From: Zasmidium citrigriseum
Taxonomy: Eukaryota > Ascomycota > Dothideomycetes > Mycosphaerellales > Mycosphaerellaceae
Length of the DNA: 64,000 bases
Direction: 5' to 3'
Assembly (NCBI GenBank): GCA_002786025.1
Contig: NHNW01000031.1
Coordinates: forward strand, 248,001 to 312,000
The notes under the pieces were generated by a model. It was not told the DNA's origin, searched no databases, and was given only the letters and a program-made list of their open reading frames with translations. The position numbers and the translations under genes are program-made. This document shows positions 41,934 to 53,112 of this stretch, piece after piece (position 1 is the first letter of the stretch; every line of letters begins with the position of its first letter).

Positions 41934-44415
41934 CTAGACGTTGTCTTGTGGGAAGATGAAGGGCTCTTCGTCCTCTTCCTCATCCTCCTCATGAATTCTT
42001 GGGCTGTCAGAGCCCTCGCCAGATGCCCCAGAGCGGCTCGTGATTTCTTCTGCAATGCTATGCGTGGAAAGTCGAGATCGAACATGCGGTGCGTGAGTCA
42101 GTGCTCGAGATGGCGAAGATGAAGTAGAGAGACCCGGGACGTTCGATAGGCGGCGGCTGGGTGGTGTAGCAGATGCTTGAATGAGCGAGGAGGAACTCAT
42201 TTCCTCTGCGAGTTGTGTATTCGGGTCTCTCATGTTGCTGTATTTGGACAGGTTCACGGTATTATCGCGGGAACCTGGGCGGGAATGGATGCGGACATCC
42301 TTTGACTTCTCGACCTGGAAGATGAAGTCGGCAATATCGTCATGGTCTTGCGATGGGCCTGGCAAGCGAGAGCCAATGGGTCCGTCATAACCAGGAACGA
42401 TTGGTTTGTCCTTGCTGTCTTTGTTTGATGAGCTGCTTGCACGTCCTGAGCTTCCACCACTTTCGCCAGTCTTACTGTTTTGAGGGGTGTACCGCTTGTT
42501 GCGGTTGGCGAAGCTGCTGCTGTATCGATGGACCGGCGCCGGCTTGGGAGAGGATGATCCCGATGAGGCAACGGCCGTCTCGCTCGTGCCCGGTGGCGCT
42601 CTCAGTGCTTGCTGAGGTAGGGTGTTCAGGGAGACACGCTTGCCGGAGGACGAGCCAGCGTACTTTGCAAAGCTGGAATCTCGTCCGGCGGAGGTGCTCG
42701 GGGATGGCGAGGGGCGTGGCGATGAGGCCAGCGAGCCGGACTTGAACGGCGGGTTGTTCTTCAGGCTCTGCGATGGCTCACGCGAGAAGGGCTGCCTAGG
42801 CCGGGGGATGGCACGCTTGCCATCGTCGCTGTCCTCGTCCAAGACACGCTGCTTAAGCTCCGTGACTGGCGAGCCGCGCTTGTCGGTGGCGTGGAAAGTG
42901 CCCAGACTGCCGTATGCTCCTCCGCCACGAGCACGCTGTTCGCCCGTGGCCCTCGCGAGGCTGCTGTTCTGGATACGAGTCTGCTCGCTCCGAGCGCCGG
43001 GTAGGGACCTGCCAGCACTGACGATTGGTAAACCTTCATCGAGACCAAGGAATCGCGAGGAGAGGAGAGCTTCAGCGTCCGCCACGTTGAACTCACCGTT
43101 CGTGCGGTAGGAAACGCTGATCGAGAGGCTGCCGGCCCGACATGGCAGCGGTGGGACCTGGTAGAATTCGGTGGTGGCGTCTGATGCTGATTCCGAAGGA
43201 CAGAGTGGAGCGTAGAGCGAGTCTTGCCGGCCAGGCGCCAAGCGGTGGCCCTGCTTGATGCGGAATCTTAGCCTCAGCGCTTGATGGTTGCCCGGCTGTC
43301 TCGTGAGACGTCGATGCAGCTTCCACGCCGGCAGAAACCTCGCCACGGTATGCAGCGTCCTGAACATGACCACGCCCTTCTTGTACACATTCGGCAGCGT
43401 GTCGTTCAGCTCCGCAGCCGAGCAATCCTCCCCATCGCCGAGCTCAATGACCCAGCGCTCAAGAATGACCTCGCAGAAGCGGGCCCCGTTTCTCGAAGGC
43501 CGTGGACTGGAGTCGGCGGAAGATTGCAGTGCGTCTGCAACGTCCCATCGCTTGCCAGCCTCATCAACGACGACCAGAGCCTGGTTATGCGATAGATGGG
43601 ACGTATCAAGAAATACTTCGATTACCAGCGGTGGCGGCCTGTTGACCGCAAGATCTGGTTGCTTCCATGGTTCAAGGTCATCTTGAATGACATCGGTCTC
43701 GTTGGTAATAATATTGAACTACAGTTCATCGTTAGCACGGATGCTTGCAGATCCTTTATCAACATTCGAAAGGACATTCCAATCGCTGGGAGACCAGCAA
43801 CGTCGTTCAAAGGGCATGTTTGCTTCCCGCCACGATCTCCTGGGCCAAGAGGTCCAAAGTACACCAAGAGCCCGACCTGCTACAACCCGGAGATCCTGGA
43901 TGTGTATACGCATATACATACTGTCTGGCCATACGGATCGAGAATTTCCAAGGTTTCCGGGAATCATCTACATATTTTCCTTGGATCTTCCGTCCCGAAC
44001 AACAGCAAGAAGAATTGTTATCAACTCACCCATCGGTTTTGTTTAATTTCTCCACTCCGGGTTTGGACCTGCGGTAAGTTGGCGCGGGATGAACAGACCA
44101 TCAACGCGGCCTTGCAATGGAAGTGCTGCAAATCTCCATCAGCTTTGGAAGGCAATATACAATCAATTCATCATGCCCTACCTGTATGATCTGGTTGAGC
44201 TTCTGAGCATCTCGATCCTCACCACTGGAGGCATTTGCCCTTCGATTGCTCTCGGCCGTGTCTGCATTTGCTCTTTCTGTATACGAGGCCAAGTCAACGC
44301 TTGACCGGGTTCGATGCGGCGGTTGTTCTCTTGAGTTGTTCGTTCTCTCTGGGTTGGTGGAGGGATTGCTCGCAGCGGAAGCGCTCCGAGGCGATGGGCG
44401 TGGGTGTTGATGCAT
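41934..44415 (-). CDS. ATG13: Autophagy-related protein 13 (HORMA domain)
   Basis: Three exons: 44182-44415, 44030-44125, 41934-43718. Introns are 56 and an unusually long 311 nt; 2115 nt encode 704 aa. Atg13 is the regulatory subunit of the Atg1 kinase complex that starts autophagosome formation and is inhibited by TORC1 phosphorylation. The HORMA domain begins after a disordered 70-residue lead: QKLNQIIQ joins HFHCKAALMVCSSRANLPQV, QNRW joins FNIITNETDVIQDDLEPWKQ, then PPPLVIEVFLDTSHLSHNQA, FCEVILERWVIELGDGEDCS and NVYKKGVVMFRTLHTVARFL. The C-terminal 450 residues are Ser/Pro-rich and disordered (TOR/Atg1/Atg17 contact region) and end EEDEEPFIFPQDNV; the acidic EPFIFP end is a conserved Atg13 feature. 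Junctions are supported by exact HORMA continuity. Confidence 0.94.
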
Positions 44416-45690
44416 TGTGCTCGGAGCGGGGTGTTGAAAACCCCCTGCGCCGCACTCTCGTCTCTTTGCTGAATATGCGTATGCGGTTCAATTCGGCCTT
44501 TCTCTAGCAGGGCGTGGTGGTCGAGCCGGAGTGGCTTGTGGGTTGCTCCATGATCACGGCAGCCTTCACAAATGCTGCAAGTCTCAGACGGGGGAGCAGA
44601 GCGCACGTAATGGCAGGACCGAGTGTCGCGGATGACTGGAACTAGTTGTTCGAAGCCATGGCGACTACTGAGGCATCCAGATGCGAGCACACGAGCTGTC
44701 CAGCTGCCTGGGAAGTGGAGATAAGGGCAGGAGTCGAGACGCAGCGAAGCTCTCGAGCGCTGTGGTTGGCGACGGGCAGCGTGGTACAGCAGAGGTGATG
44801 AGGAGCAGCTAAGGGCGCAGAGGCACGGCACTACGCTGAGGCGATGTCGTGGGAGGGCGACTGGCGACTGCTGCTGCTGTCACGAGCTGCTGGCTTCTGA
44901 CTCGATCCCGGAAAGGCTCAAGCGGCTGCGAGCTGTTGTCCGGCCGAGGGTCCAACTGACACAGCAACGACAAAGGATCCGTCTCAACTGTCTGCTCGCT
45001 GCACACCAGGCACGGATGGCTCAATGCTTTTATGGCTGCAGCTGATCGATGGCAAAGGCCTGGGAAGGTAGCACCATCGCCGGGCAAGCAGTCACATCAG
45101 AGGGGTGCTTGCCATTACGGTTAACCAGCGGAACCTAACCACCGGATTGCCCAGATGGCGCTAGACGATATGGCACATGTCCCATCGTTATCAGTACTTG
45201 GATCATTCTCGCCGTGATCTCTGTCTGACCGCCGTCTTGCCTCCTACTCCTCCCGACAAACCGCCATCGCCACGGTCAGGCTGTCTCTCGTCCGCACTCT
45301 ATACGTCGGCCTCTGAGTTTCAGCGGCAGCACGCCGGTGAGGCCGCTTGGCGTGCTTCTGAACCAACACCCATGGTTCGGCACCGCTCCCGCCAGCAGGG
45401 TTGTCTTGTGCCACGACGGCTTGCGTTGCTTTGACAGGTTGGCCAGGCGAACGCCAATGACACGACCGACGGCAGACCGCCTCGCCCTCAGGCATCAGGT
45501 CTTCATGTATCTGCAACTACTTCCAGGCTTTCTTATCGACATTCTGCCAACAATCGAGATGCCCATCTTCGACCTCGAACTCGACCTCGCCCCTTGACAC
45601 GAGCTCCGAAGACTGCATGAGACGCTATTCTCTACAACAAGAGTTTACGACATCACCTCATTGCTACTATACATTGCCAGCGAAATCGCA
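44416..45690. other. Intergenic region, ATG13 promoter / monooxygenase 3' flank
   Basis: 1.27 kb. Overlapping short frames on both strands; none with a recognisable domain. Presumably the ATG13 promoter and leader plus the monooxygenase 3' UTR. Confidence 0.5.
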
Positions 45691-47571
45691 TCACGCCGCG
45701 GTAGCCGTTGCGTGATCTTGCGCAAAAGGCTCGAATCCTGGGAAATGGTTCGCAGCACATTCTCGCAATTCCTTATGGAAACCTCCCATGCCCCCGAAAT
45801 AAAATCGGAGGCATCTCTTCTTTCCCGGAATATTTGCTCCAAAGATCCAATTGTCTGCGGCTTTCCAGAAAAGCGAGTTTGCCGCCAGCTTCTCACAGAG
45901 CTCGTTCCAACGCTTTTCGCCTTCGTAGGTGGCCCCAATCACTGGAGAGGATGAGGGCGATTTCTCCGCCTCTGGGATGATGGAAGTGAGCCATTCTACC
46001 TGGGCCTCGATTGCTGGCGGTTGGTTCGTGAACGGTCCAAGAGGTCCATTGATCATGAACAGATTCGGGAAATCAGGTACGTGCATGCCAAACACACTTG
46101 TCGGGCCCTCCTCCCACGCATCCTTGAGGGATTTGCCTCCGCGACCATGGATCCTCATACGATTGTAATTGCCCTCCACAGCATCGAATCCAGTCGCCAG
46201 GATAATTGCGTCGAGCTCATGCAAAGTCCCATCCGATGTCCGGATACCTTTGGGCTCGATCCGTTCGATTGGAGTCTCCTTCAAATCCACGATATCGACG
46301 TTGGGCCGATTGAATTGCTCGAAGTACGTTTGTCCGCTCGAAGCGTTTCCATCACACAGCGGCCGTCGAGCGTACACATCGTGTGGCTTGAGTTTGCGTG
46401 CCTTTTCTGGATCTTTGACGATTTCGTCGATCTTGTTGCGGATGAACTCGCAAGCGCCTTCGTTTGCCTCTTCATCGATTGAAATATCGTTGAAAGTGCC
46501 AAACATGAAGCGAAAACCATTGCCCTTGTCCCAGGCATCCTGGAATACTCGCTGGCGTTCTTCGGGACTAACGTCGTGGTATGATGTTGTGCCTACAAGG
46601 CAGTTAGCTTGCGGCAGGTAAACGGTCTGGGGATTTCTCGTACTTTCTTTGAATCCAAATGCTGTTACTGAGTTTCTGACTGTATCCCAGATGTCGCTGT
46701 AGTTCTCATTCACCCACTTTCGATATTCTGGAGTCACTTTTCTGTCCGCGGACGGAACGCCTACGATCGTTAACGGACTGACTTATAAGATGAAAGTGTT
46801 CAACTTACTGTACTGCGGATGCCGTTGAAAGCACGTCAACGTCTTCACCTGGCTGGCAATCTGAAATTCATCAGCGCAAGTACTGAGTCGAATACAAAAC
46901 TCGCCCACCTCTGTGATAACTTGGATTCCTGTCGACCCGGAACCTATTACACCAATTCTTTTATCCTGAACGGAAAAGTCCTTTGGCCATCTCCCAGTAT
47001 GAGGGATCTATCAACGCATCAGCACAATCTCCAAACGTCGTCTTGAACCTCATTGAAAAGCAGGAGAAAGAATCAAACCCACCTCCCCCTCAAAACTCTC
47101 CATCCCCTCAATATCCGGAATATTCTGCTTCGAAAGCAACCCCAACCCCATAACCACATACCTCGCCACCAATCCCCTCTCCTCCCCACCACCACTACTC
47201 GTCGAAATCCTCCACCTCTTCGCCCCATCATCCCAATCAGCCCCAAGCAACTGCGTATCAAACCTCATATCCCTCCTCAAACCATGCTTATCCACCACAT
47301 GCCTCAAATACGCCAGCACTTCAGGTTGCTTGACATAGTGTTCTTTCCACGGATACGTCTCGAGATCTTCTTTATCCCAGGAGTAGCGGTAGACGTAGGA
47401 CTCTGTGTCGGACATGGCGCCCGGGTAGAGGTTCCAGTACCACGTTCCGCCTACGTCGCCGGCTTGGTCTATGCAGAGGCATTTTAGGTGCAGGTCGTCG
47501 CGGAGGGTTTTGAGGACGTAGATTCCTGCGAAGCCGGCGCCTACGATTATTGCGTCGTAGGATTCTGACAT
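45691..47571 (-). CDS. Baeyer-Villiger-type flavin monooxygenase
   Basis: Five exons: 47083-47571, 46909-47007, 46809-46860, 46644-46760, 45691-46592. Introns are 75, 48, 48 and 51 nt; 1659 nt encode 552 aa. The FAD Rossmann motif is YDAIIVGAGFAGIYVLKTL at the start, followed by GDVGGTWYWNLYPGAMSDTE, which is typical of cyclohexanone-monooxygenase-like enzymes. Across intron 1 the Baeyer-Villiger fingerprint F-x-G-x3-H-x3-W-P reads FEGEIPHTGRWP. The NADPH motif is RIGVIGSGSTGIQVITE. The third Rossmann-linked motif is LDAIILATGFDAV. Such enzymes insert oxygen next to a ketone using NADPH and O2. The substrate is unknown; a role in degradation or secondary metabolism is inferred. Intron 4 (46593-46643) is open in frame, so it can be mistaken for coding; removing it restores GFKESTTSYHDVSPEERQ. 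Confidence 0.92.
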
Positions 47572-48119
47572 TTTGATAGACTAGGAATTGAGAATTCGAT
47601 TAGGTAGAAGTACCAATAGTAAATGGTAAGGAAAGAACAGAATAGAAATTATGGTACTCTACATTATTTCCATTACAAGTCATCAGGTCTCCAGGAAACA
47701 TTTTCCGCTAGAGCGGCTGCTCATCTCCAAGCAAAGGAGGGGTTGATGGGATAGCCTATAGACAGGACCAACAGCTCGGCTTTCTCGCTGAGTGGCGACG
47801 GGTAAAGATGTGACGAGCTCTGCTGGGTGAGGTCTTTTCCGAGTCGATGGCAGAGGTGAAAGATGTAATAGGCTGTATGTATCATCGTCGCTGTCACCTT
47901 ATGACTTGCTTTCATTATCATCAGCCATCAGCTGGCCGTCATTTGTATCGTCATTGCAGCTAGTACTGCAAGCCGATAATGATATTCATACAAAACAAGC
48001 ACTCCATTGGTATATCCCATTCCCAAACACATTCATCATATTTACCTCAACGACCTGCGCTGAGCTTTGAAAGTCCGTAAGTTCATCAATCATCTCATCT
48101 CATGTTGAATGTTCCATCT
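47572..48119. other. Intergenic region upstream of the monooxygenase
   Basis: 548 bases, AT-richer than the neighbourhood, holding the monooxygenase promoter and the 3' flank of the glycine-zipper gene. Nothing else recognised. Confidence 0.5.
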
Positions 48120-49029
48120 TCAGTATTTCCTCCCTCTCCGATATTCATCTCCATAATCGAAATCGTTGCTGTAACTTCTCCCCCGGGCTCTGCTGGGGTT
48201 GCTGTGTGTCCTTCGCTTCCCGTACTCATGTCCACCAAGTCCTCCCAAGATGGCACCACCCAATGTGCCCAACCCTGGGAAAATCGCATCACCGATGAGA
48301 GCTCCGCCACCCGCACCGAGGAATGTATTGACTCCAGAAGACTTCTTCTTCTGGAGTTGTGGTCTGTCGTGGTGGTGATGCTTGTGATGCCGACTTCGAC
48401 TTCTGCTGCGACTTCGGGTCGTCGATTCCTCGCGCTTGTAGTCGTCTCGGTATGGCGACTGGGGAGGTCTATAGCCTGGCGTTGTCGAAGGCCTGCGCCC
48501 GTTGGTATTCCCGTTCCCATACACTTGTGCCATAGCAGGTGTGCCAGCTAGCGGGAAATATTCTTGCGGATGTGGCGGTGGCTGTTGTGGTTGCTGGTGT
48601 GGTTGTGGGGTGTACGGCCCTGTAGGCCCTCCGAGGTCTGACGGCCTGTACATGTTGTGGACTCCTGGTACCGGTCGTGGAGTTTTGTCTGGCGGGAAGC
48701 CATGGTTCGGCGGATGGCCATTCGGCTGCGGCGGTGGACGATATTGATCGTTGGTCGGCGGTCGCTGTTGAGGCGGAGGTTGCGAGTGAGGTCGGGGCTG
48801 CTCAGCAAAGGCCGTGTATGGCGGGGGAGCGTCTGACATGGGGTACCTTTCGCGCGCTTGTCAGTTGTTTCGCCTTGTATTTCAGACTAGGGATGGATGC
48901 TTACGGAGGGTTGACGTTCAGCATGTGCGATTGCTGGGGCGGCTGCTGGGTATAGGCCTGAGCAGAAGCAGGCGCTGGGCCCGGTTGCTGCTGCTGGCCG
49001 CCCGGGTTGTAGTAGTCCGCAGCGGCCAT
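48120..49029 (-). CDS. Pro/Gln-rich glycine-zipper protein
   Basis: Two exons, 48905-49029 and 48120-48846, with a 58-nt intron; 852 nt encode 283 aa. The N-terminal 180 residues are Pro/Gln/Tyr-rich (GGQQQQPGPAPASAQAYTQQ; HQQPQQPPPHPQEYFPLAG) and surely disordered. An Arg-Ser and His run follows (RSRSRSRSRHHKHHHHDRP). The only folded piece is a glycine zipper near 215-250 (FLGAGGGALIGDAIFPGLGT then LGGAILGGLGGHEYGKRR), whose G-x3-G spacing supports helix packing or membrane insertion. The C-terminus is basic/Tyr-rich (SYSNDFDYGDEYRRGRKY). Similar fungal proteins exist without known function. The second exon also has its own ATG (MSDAPPPYTAF, 48839), but the spliced start gives coherent low-complexity sequence. 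Confidence 0.75.
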
Positions 49030-49605
49030 ATTGAAGATGTTGGAGAGTGAGTATTCCTTCTGGTCAAAAATAGTACGAAAAAGTCGAGTATTGATCTGTG
49101 GCGTATCGAGGGATGAAGAGACGAGGAAGATGTTTCAGTGGTCACGAACCGGACGAGTAAGAAATGGAAATGGCGTGGCGGCGAGCGGAGAAGGTGGTGG
49201 AAGAGCGGCAAGGCGACAGGGCAGCTGATGTATTGTCTCTCGAGTACCAACCCATCGTCAGCCGACGACCGGTGACAGCAAGCATCTGGTAACGCCGTAC
49301 GCCGTCGCTACGCGCTGGCGATGACTGGACTGACGACTGACCGGAGGCGCCATGGCCCTACTGACTGAGGCATATACTAAGCAAGCACGCTGAGGGCGCC
49401 CGTATGGACACTGTAGCGTTGAGCATACTTCGCAGTGACGTCGACTGGCGGATCTGCACTTCGCCCCGGATGACACGACCTCAGGCCGTTATGTTTTGCA
49501 GTAGCCGTTCGGCCTCGCGTCTGCCGAAAGTGTGGCAACCCGCATCTGGCATCTGCAGTCGAATCCTGTCTCCTTTCTCCGCCATCCACCTCACGTGCAC
49601 CCAGT
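49030..49605. other. Divergent intergenic region, glycine-zipper gene / regulator-like gene
   Basis: 576 bases with both promoters. The frame of the downstream regulator-like gene is open back to a TGA near 49468 without an ATG, so no longer N-terminus with a zinc cluster can be started there. Confidence 0.5.
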
Positions 49606-51066
49606 ATGGTGCCCCGGACCGCCGAGGAAGAGTCGGACCACCAGGCCTCGCAAGCCTTACTCGCAAGGCTGCCACGGCTGCGCGTTGAGGATCCGTATGG
49701 CGTCGTCAATCCCTCCAGCATCGCCGACCTGGACGAGCTCTCACAATGGTTCTTCGCCAGCCAAGTCGACGCCAAATCGGCGGACAACTGGACCGTAGCG
49801 TCAACGAGATCATGGGGCGAACAGTTCTGGAACATAGCAACCAAATCAGAGATCAGCTTCACCTACCTTATGCTCCTTGTTACCCACAAACGCATGACAC
49901 TGTCCGGCAAGAACAACCCCAAGGACTTTTATTTGCTGCAGAATCGAATCATCAACCTCCTACAACGAAGCGTTAACGAGGCGTTCGCACATGCAACCCC
50001 TGAGACGGCCTTGACAATCTGCGGCCTTGCCTTGTTCTCCATGCGAGAAGGCGACCATGCTACCACCCGGGCCCACATGACGGCAGTTCAAGCCCTTAGC
50101 CAGATTCACTACGCTCAGACCCAAAGCCATCCAGCATGGAAGGTATGCGCCTGGACCGACCTGTTCGTCTCGACCGGCTTTGCATGGCAACCATTTCTGC
50201 CGTACCAACTCGGCAATCCTGGCGAGAAATGTGCCAACACAGCGCCATATCGCATCGAAGAGGCTCGCAGAGATGCCCTCAAAGCCTCCAAGAACATCCC
50301 GCGCCTGGGACCAGGATTCGGAGCGCATGAAGCTTTCGAACTTCTCTCAAAGCTGAACGAAGCGTGCCTCATCGCCGAAGACCGCGACATGATCATGCAG
50401 ACTCCGTCGAACTTGCTCTACGATCTGGCTTATCAATTAGCCCATCTAGCATTGACTACGCAATCCCATCTCCGGCTATTGATCGTTGCCATGCAATTGT
50501 GCTGGCTTTCGGCTGCTCGATTCTGGCTCCCTCAAGCGAGACCTCTATGGCCAACTCTGCTGGTCAGGCTCGAAGCAACCCTTCAAAGTTGTCCAGACAT
50601 AATCGCCAGATGGCAGCAAGAAGGCTGTCTTGTCGGCTTGCTGTGGGTCTGTCTGATCGGACACTCCAATGCCAGGCAATGCTTTCCCGGCCTAGGCTTT
50701 CGCTTCGTGGCAATCGCCAAATGTACTCGCGAGCTTCTTGGAATCAACCGCCTGCACGACTTTCGGCGTCATTTGTCTTCTTTTCCTGGATTGCCGTCCG
50801 AAAAGGATGCCACAGTAAAGCATCTTTGGGAATCGATTCGTCCAGGCCCCGCTGCTCCGTGGGTCGCGATGAGGGAAGAAGACATGGGAGATCAGGGCCC
50901 AGCGCCTCTGGAAAGTACTTCGAGAAAGTTCATCACCATCTTTCAGTTCGAGACGCTGAAAGATACTGGTACTCTGTCGAGACACTGGTCGAACAACTGG
51001 GGCAAGAACATCGAATCCTGGAATTCTGGAACTGACGTGCCGGCCACAGCAAGACCGGCATTATAA
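49606..51066 (+). CDS. Fungal regulator-like protein lacking a DNA-binding domain
   Basis: 486 aa, no intron. The sequence VNPSSIADLDELSQWFFASQ, FWNIATKSEISFTYLMLLVT, MTLSGKNNPKDFYLLQNRII and TALTICGLALFSMREGDHAT follows the layout of the fungal-specific regulatory domain (Fungal_trans_2/DUF3468 type). Further helices are HMTAVQALSQIHYAQTQSHP and WTDLFVSTGFAWQPFLPYQL. No Zn2Cys6 cluster precedes it, so it either acts as a cofactor or is a truncated relic. The last 35 residues are less protein-like, and coding character moves to another frame after about 51045 (see the open frame described downstream). Neighbouring oxidative enzymes make a local regulatory role conceivable but unproven. Confidence 0.68.
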   Translation: MVPRTAEEESDHQASQALLARLPRLRVEDPYGVVNPSSIADLDELSQWFFASQVDAKSADNWTVASTRSWGEQFWNIATKSEISFTYLMLLVTHKRMTLSGKNNPKDFYLLQNRIINLLQRSVNEAFAHATPETALTICGLALFSMREGDHATTRAHMTAVQALSQIHYAQTQSHPAWKVCAWTDLFVSTGFAWQPFLPYQLGNPGEKCANTAPYRIEEARRDALKASKNIPRLGPGFGAHEAFELLSKLNEACLIAEDRDMIMQTPSNLLYDLAYQLAHLALTTQSHLRLLIVAMQLCWLSAARFWLPQARPLWPTLLVRLEATLQSCPDIIARWQQEGCLVGLLWVCLIGHSNARQCFPGLGFRFVAIAKCTRELLGINRLHDFRRHLSSFPGLPSEKDATVKHLWESIRPGPAAPWVAMREEDMGDQGPAPLESTSRKFITIFQFETLKDTGTLSRHWSNNWGKNIESWNSGTDVPATARPAL

Positions 51067-51485
51067 AAACGACGAGCCCGGAATTCTTTGATACTGGTCG
51101 TCAAGCGGCGCCGCAAGCTCTATATGGTATTCTGGATTGCAGTATCCTCATTGACATTAGGCGTGCCATTGCGTACCATCGCGGGCCGATCGAGTACGCC
51201 ATCCGGATTTGGCTGAAGCAAAAACACATCTTCATCGCCTCTAAAGAGTACTTGAGCACGCTACACGAAGCACGTGTGCTACTTGATGCCTATAGCGTGA
51301 GACCACTTGCGTCGATCTGCAATCGTGCAGTTCGACAATGCCTAAGTCCGGCGGGCGCTCCGCGGACCTTTGCCTTCTTCAATGGATCCATTGAAATAGA
51401 AGTCCCCGATGTTCAAAATGGATTCGGACGAAGCCAGCTTCTTGATCATGGAAGATATCATTGCACTACCCAAGTCCAGGACTAG
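51045..51485 (+). pseudogene. Orphan open frame downstream of the regulator-like gene
   Basis: About 145 open codons in one frame with no ATG until far inside: HSKTGIIKTTSPEFFDTGRQ, then ALYGILDCSILIDIRRAIAY, KEYLSTLHEARVLLDAYSVR and PRTFAFFNGSIEIEVPDVQN, ending TTQVQD. The sequence is protein-like, with even composition and alternating hydrophobic residues, but has no domain I recognise. It begins just after a TGA that ends an overlapping frame. It may be the remains of a gene or a 3' exon with an unseen acceptor. Confidence 0.3.
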
Positions 51486-51969
51486 AGAATGATCTAAGGC
51501 TCGACGTTGGTCGTGCTAGCCGGACGAATACTTCAAAGCCGAGTGAGGAGAAGACTTCTATGCAGAAGAGAAGTACCGCAGTCGATGAAGCTTCTACATG
51601 AGAGTTTGTCTGCATTTGAGCATGCCATACAGGGCGACGCTGTCTTATAAGCTGCTCACGGCATTGCAGTGCTCGGAGACTTTCTGAAATAGGGCTTGCA
51701 CTGTATGTCTGCCAAAGCAGGCGACCTAATGATGCTGAGTTCGCTGGAACCCGAATGGTCGAGGACATAATGCTTAGATGCCGTAAAAACGAAACCTTTG
51801 TATCACTTGATGCCGCTTAAGTCCGAGGAAAGAATGAGGAAGTCACGTATGACGACAACTTCAAAACCTCACTCAGAAAGACTGGAACCTTCAAGCGCCT
51901 ACAAAGCTTTTGGAGAAAGCCTACGGCCCTCAATCGAAGAAGACAAGACATCTGCAATAGTCATCAGTC
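51486..51969. other. Intergenic region upstream of the epimerase-like gene
   Basis: 484 bases. Presumed promoter and leader of the epimerase-like gene. An ATG at 51798 opens a 104-codon frame that overlaps the real start and has no protein-like features. Confidence 0.45.
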
Positions 51970-53112
51970 ATGGCCTCACCCAAGATCCTACTCACTGGCG
52001 CCACGGGCTACATCGGCGGAACCGTGCTCGACCAGCTGGTCAAATCCGAGCACGCCGCCCTACAAAGCATCACATGCCTCGTCCGCGGCGAGGACCGCAT
52101 TTCCAAGCTTAAAGAGGTCTATGGGGACAGAGTCCAGGGCGAACTTTACGCAGGACTAGACGACATCGATCGCACCATCGAAGTCGCCAGCCACCACGAC
52201 ATTGTCATCAACACGACTTTGGGCTGGCACCCCGAGAGCACGATAGCCCTAATCCAAGGCCTCGCGAAGCGGAAGAAGGCCACGGGAAAGAATGTGTTCA
52301 TGATCCATACTTCGGGCACATCGAACCTGGCGGATTATCCAATCACAGGCATCTCCATAGGAAATAAGGTCTTTGACGACACGAAGGATGATGTTTACGG
52401 ATTTGAGAAGGCGGAAAATGCAAAGAGGCCTTATCCGCAGCGGACGACCGAACTCGGCGTGATCGATGCGAGTTTGAAGGAGGGTGTGAAGACGTTGGTC
52501 ATCATGAGTCCGACCATCTACGGCATTGGTTCGGGGGCCTGGAATAAGAGCAGCATCCAGGTCCCGCTGTACGTCAGGACCGCTTTGTCTCATGGTCAAG
52601 CGATTGTGGTGGGCGAGGGCAAAGGCGAGTGGGACAATGTAAGCCCCTTGATCTTCGTTCCGTGCCTCGTTTTACTCGCGTGCGGTGATGGCTAACGTGT
52701 TCGCTAGGTCCACGTGAGCGACTTGGCTCTCCTGTATGAGCTCGTATTGCTGCGTATGATTGACCACGCCGGAGATGGCATCCCGTTCGGACAAAAGGGG
52801 ATCATGTTCTCCGGAAATGGTCGGCATACCTGGGGTGAGGTCGCCCAGGGGACTGCGGATGCTGCGTACGAGGCTGGCAGGATCAAGACCCGAGAGGTGA
52901 AGTCAGTCAGCCTGGAAGAGGGAGCTAAGTTGTTCCTGTCAGACTGGGCAGGTGATGGTGGGGACGGAGAGCAATTGATCGAACAGGGCTTCTCGAGTAA
53001 CTCCCGCACTGAGAGTACCTTGGCCAGGACTTTGGGATGGCGTCCCACCAAGGGACCTGAGGCGTGGAGAGAGGGGTTCGCCGAGGAAGTTCGCTTGGCG
53101 ACGGAGAAATGA
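51970..53112 (+). CDS. NAD(P)-binding epimerase-like (atypical extended SDR) enzyme
   Basis: Two exons, 51970-52638 and 52708-53112, with a 69-nt intron (GTAAGC...GCTAACG...CTAG); 357 aa. The N-terminal nucleotide-binding motif is KILLTGATGYIGGTVLDQL (TGxxGxxG). Further family segments are DIVINTTLGWHPESTIALIQ, MIHTSGTSNLADYP and TLVIMSPTIYGIGSGAWNKS, then IVVGEGKGEWDN joined to VHVSDLALLYELVLLRMIDH, where W-x-x-V-H-V-x-D-L is typical of the NmrA/epimerase-like fungal group. The C-terminal part includes GIMFSGNGRHTWGEVAQGTA. The classical Y-x3-K pair is not evident, so activity may differ from true epimerases. The substrate is unknown. Confidence 0.88.

Noticed and set aside
46593..46643. Open-frame stretch STRNPQTVYLPQANCLVG inside the monooxygenase
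   Set aside because: It has GTACGA/TAG ends and a GCTAAC branch site, and removing it restores the family sequence; it is an intron, not coding.
49468..49605. Zinc cluster upstream of the regulator-like gene (VCRKCGN segment)
   Set aside because: The frame is open but has no ATG, and only a few cysteines at wrong spacing.
50364..51035. 223-codon plus-strand frame overlapping the regulator-like gene
   Set aside because: Shadow frame over most of its length; only the last part abuts the orphan frame at 51045, which is reported separately.
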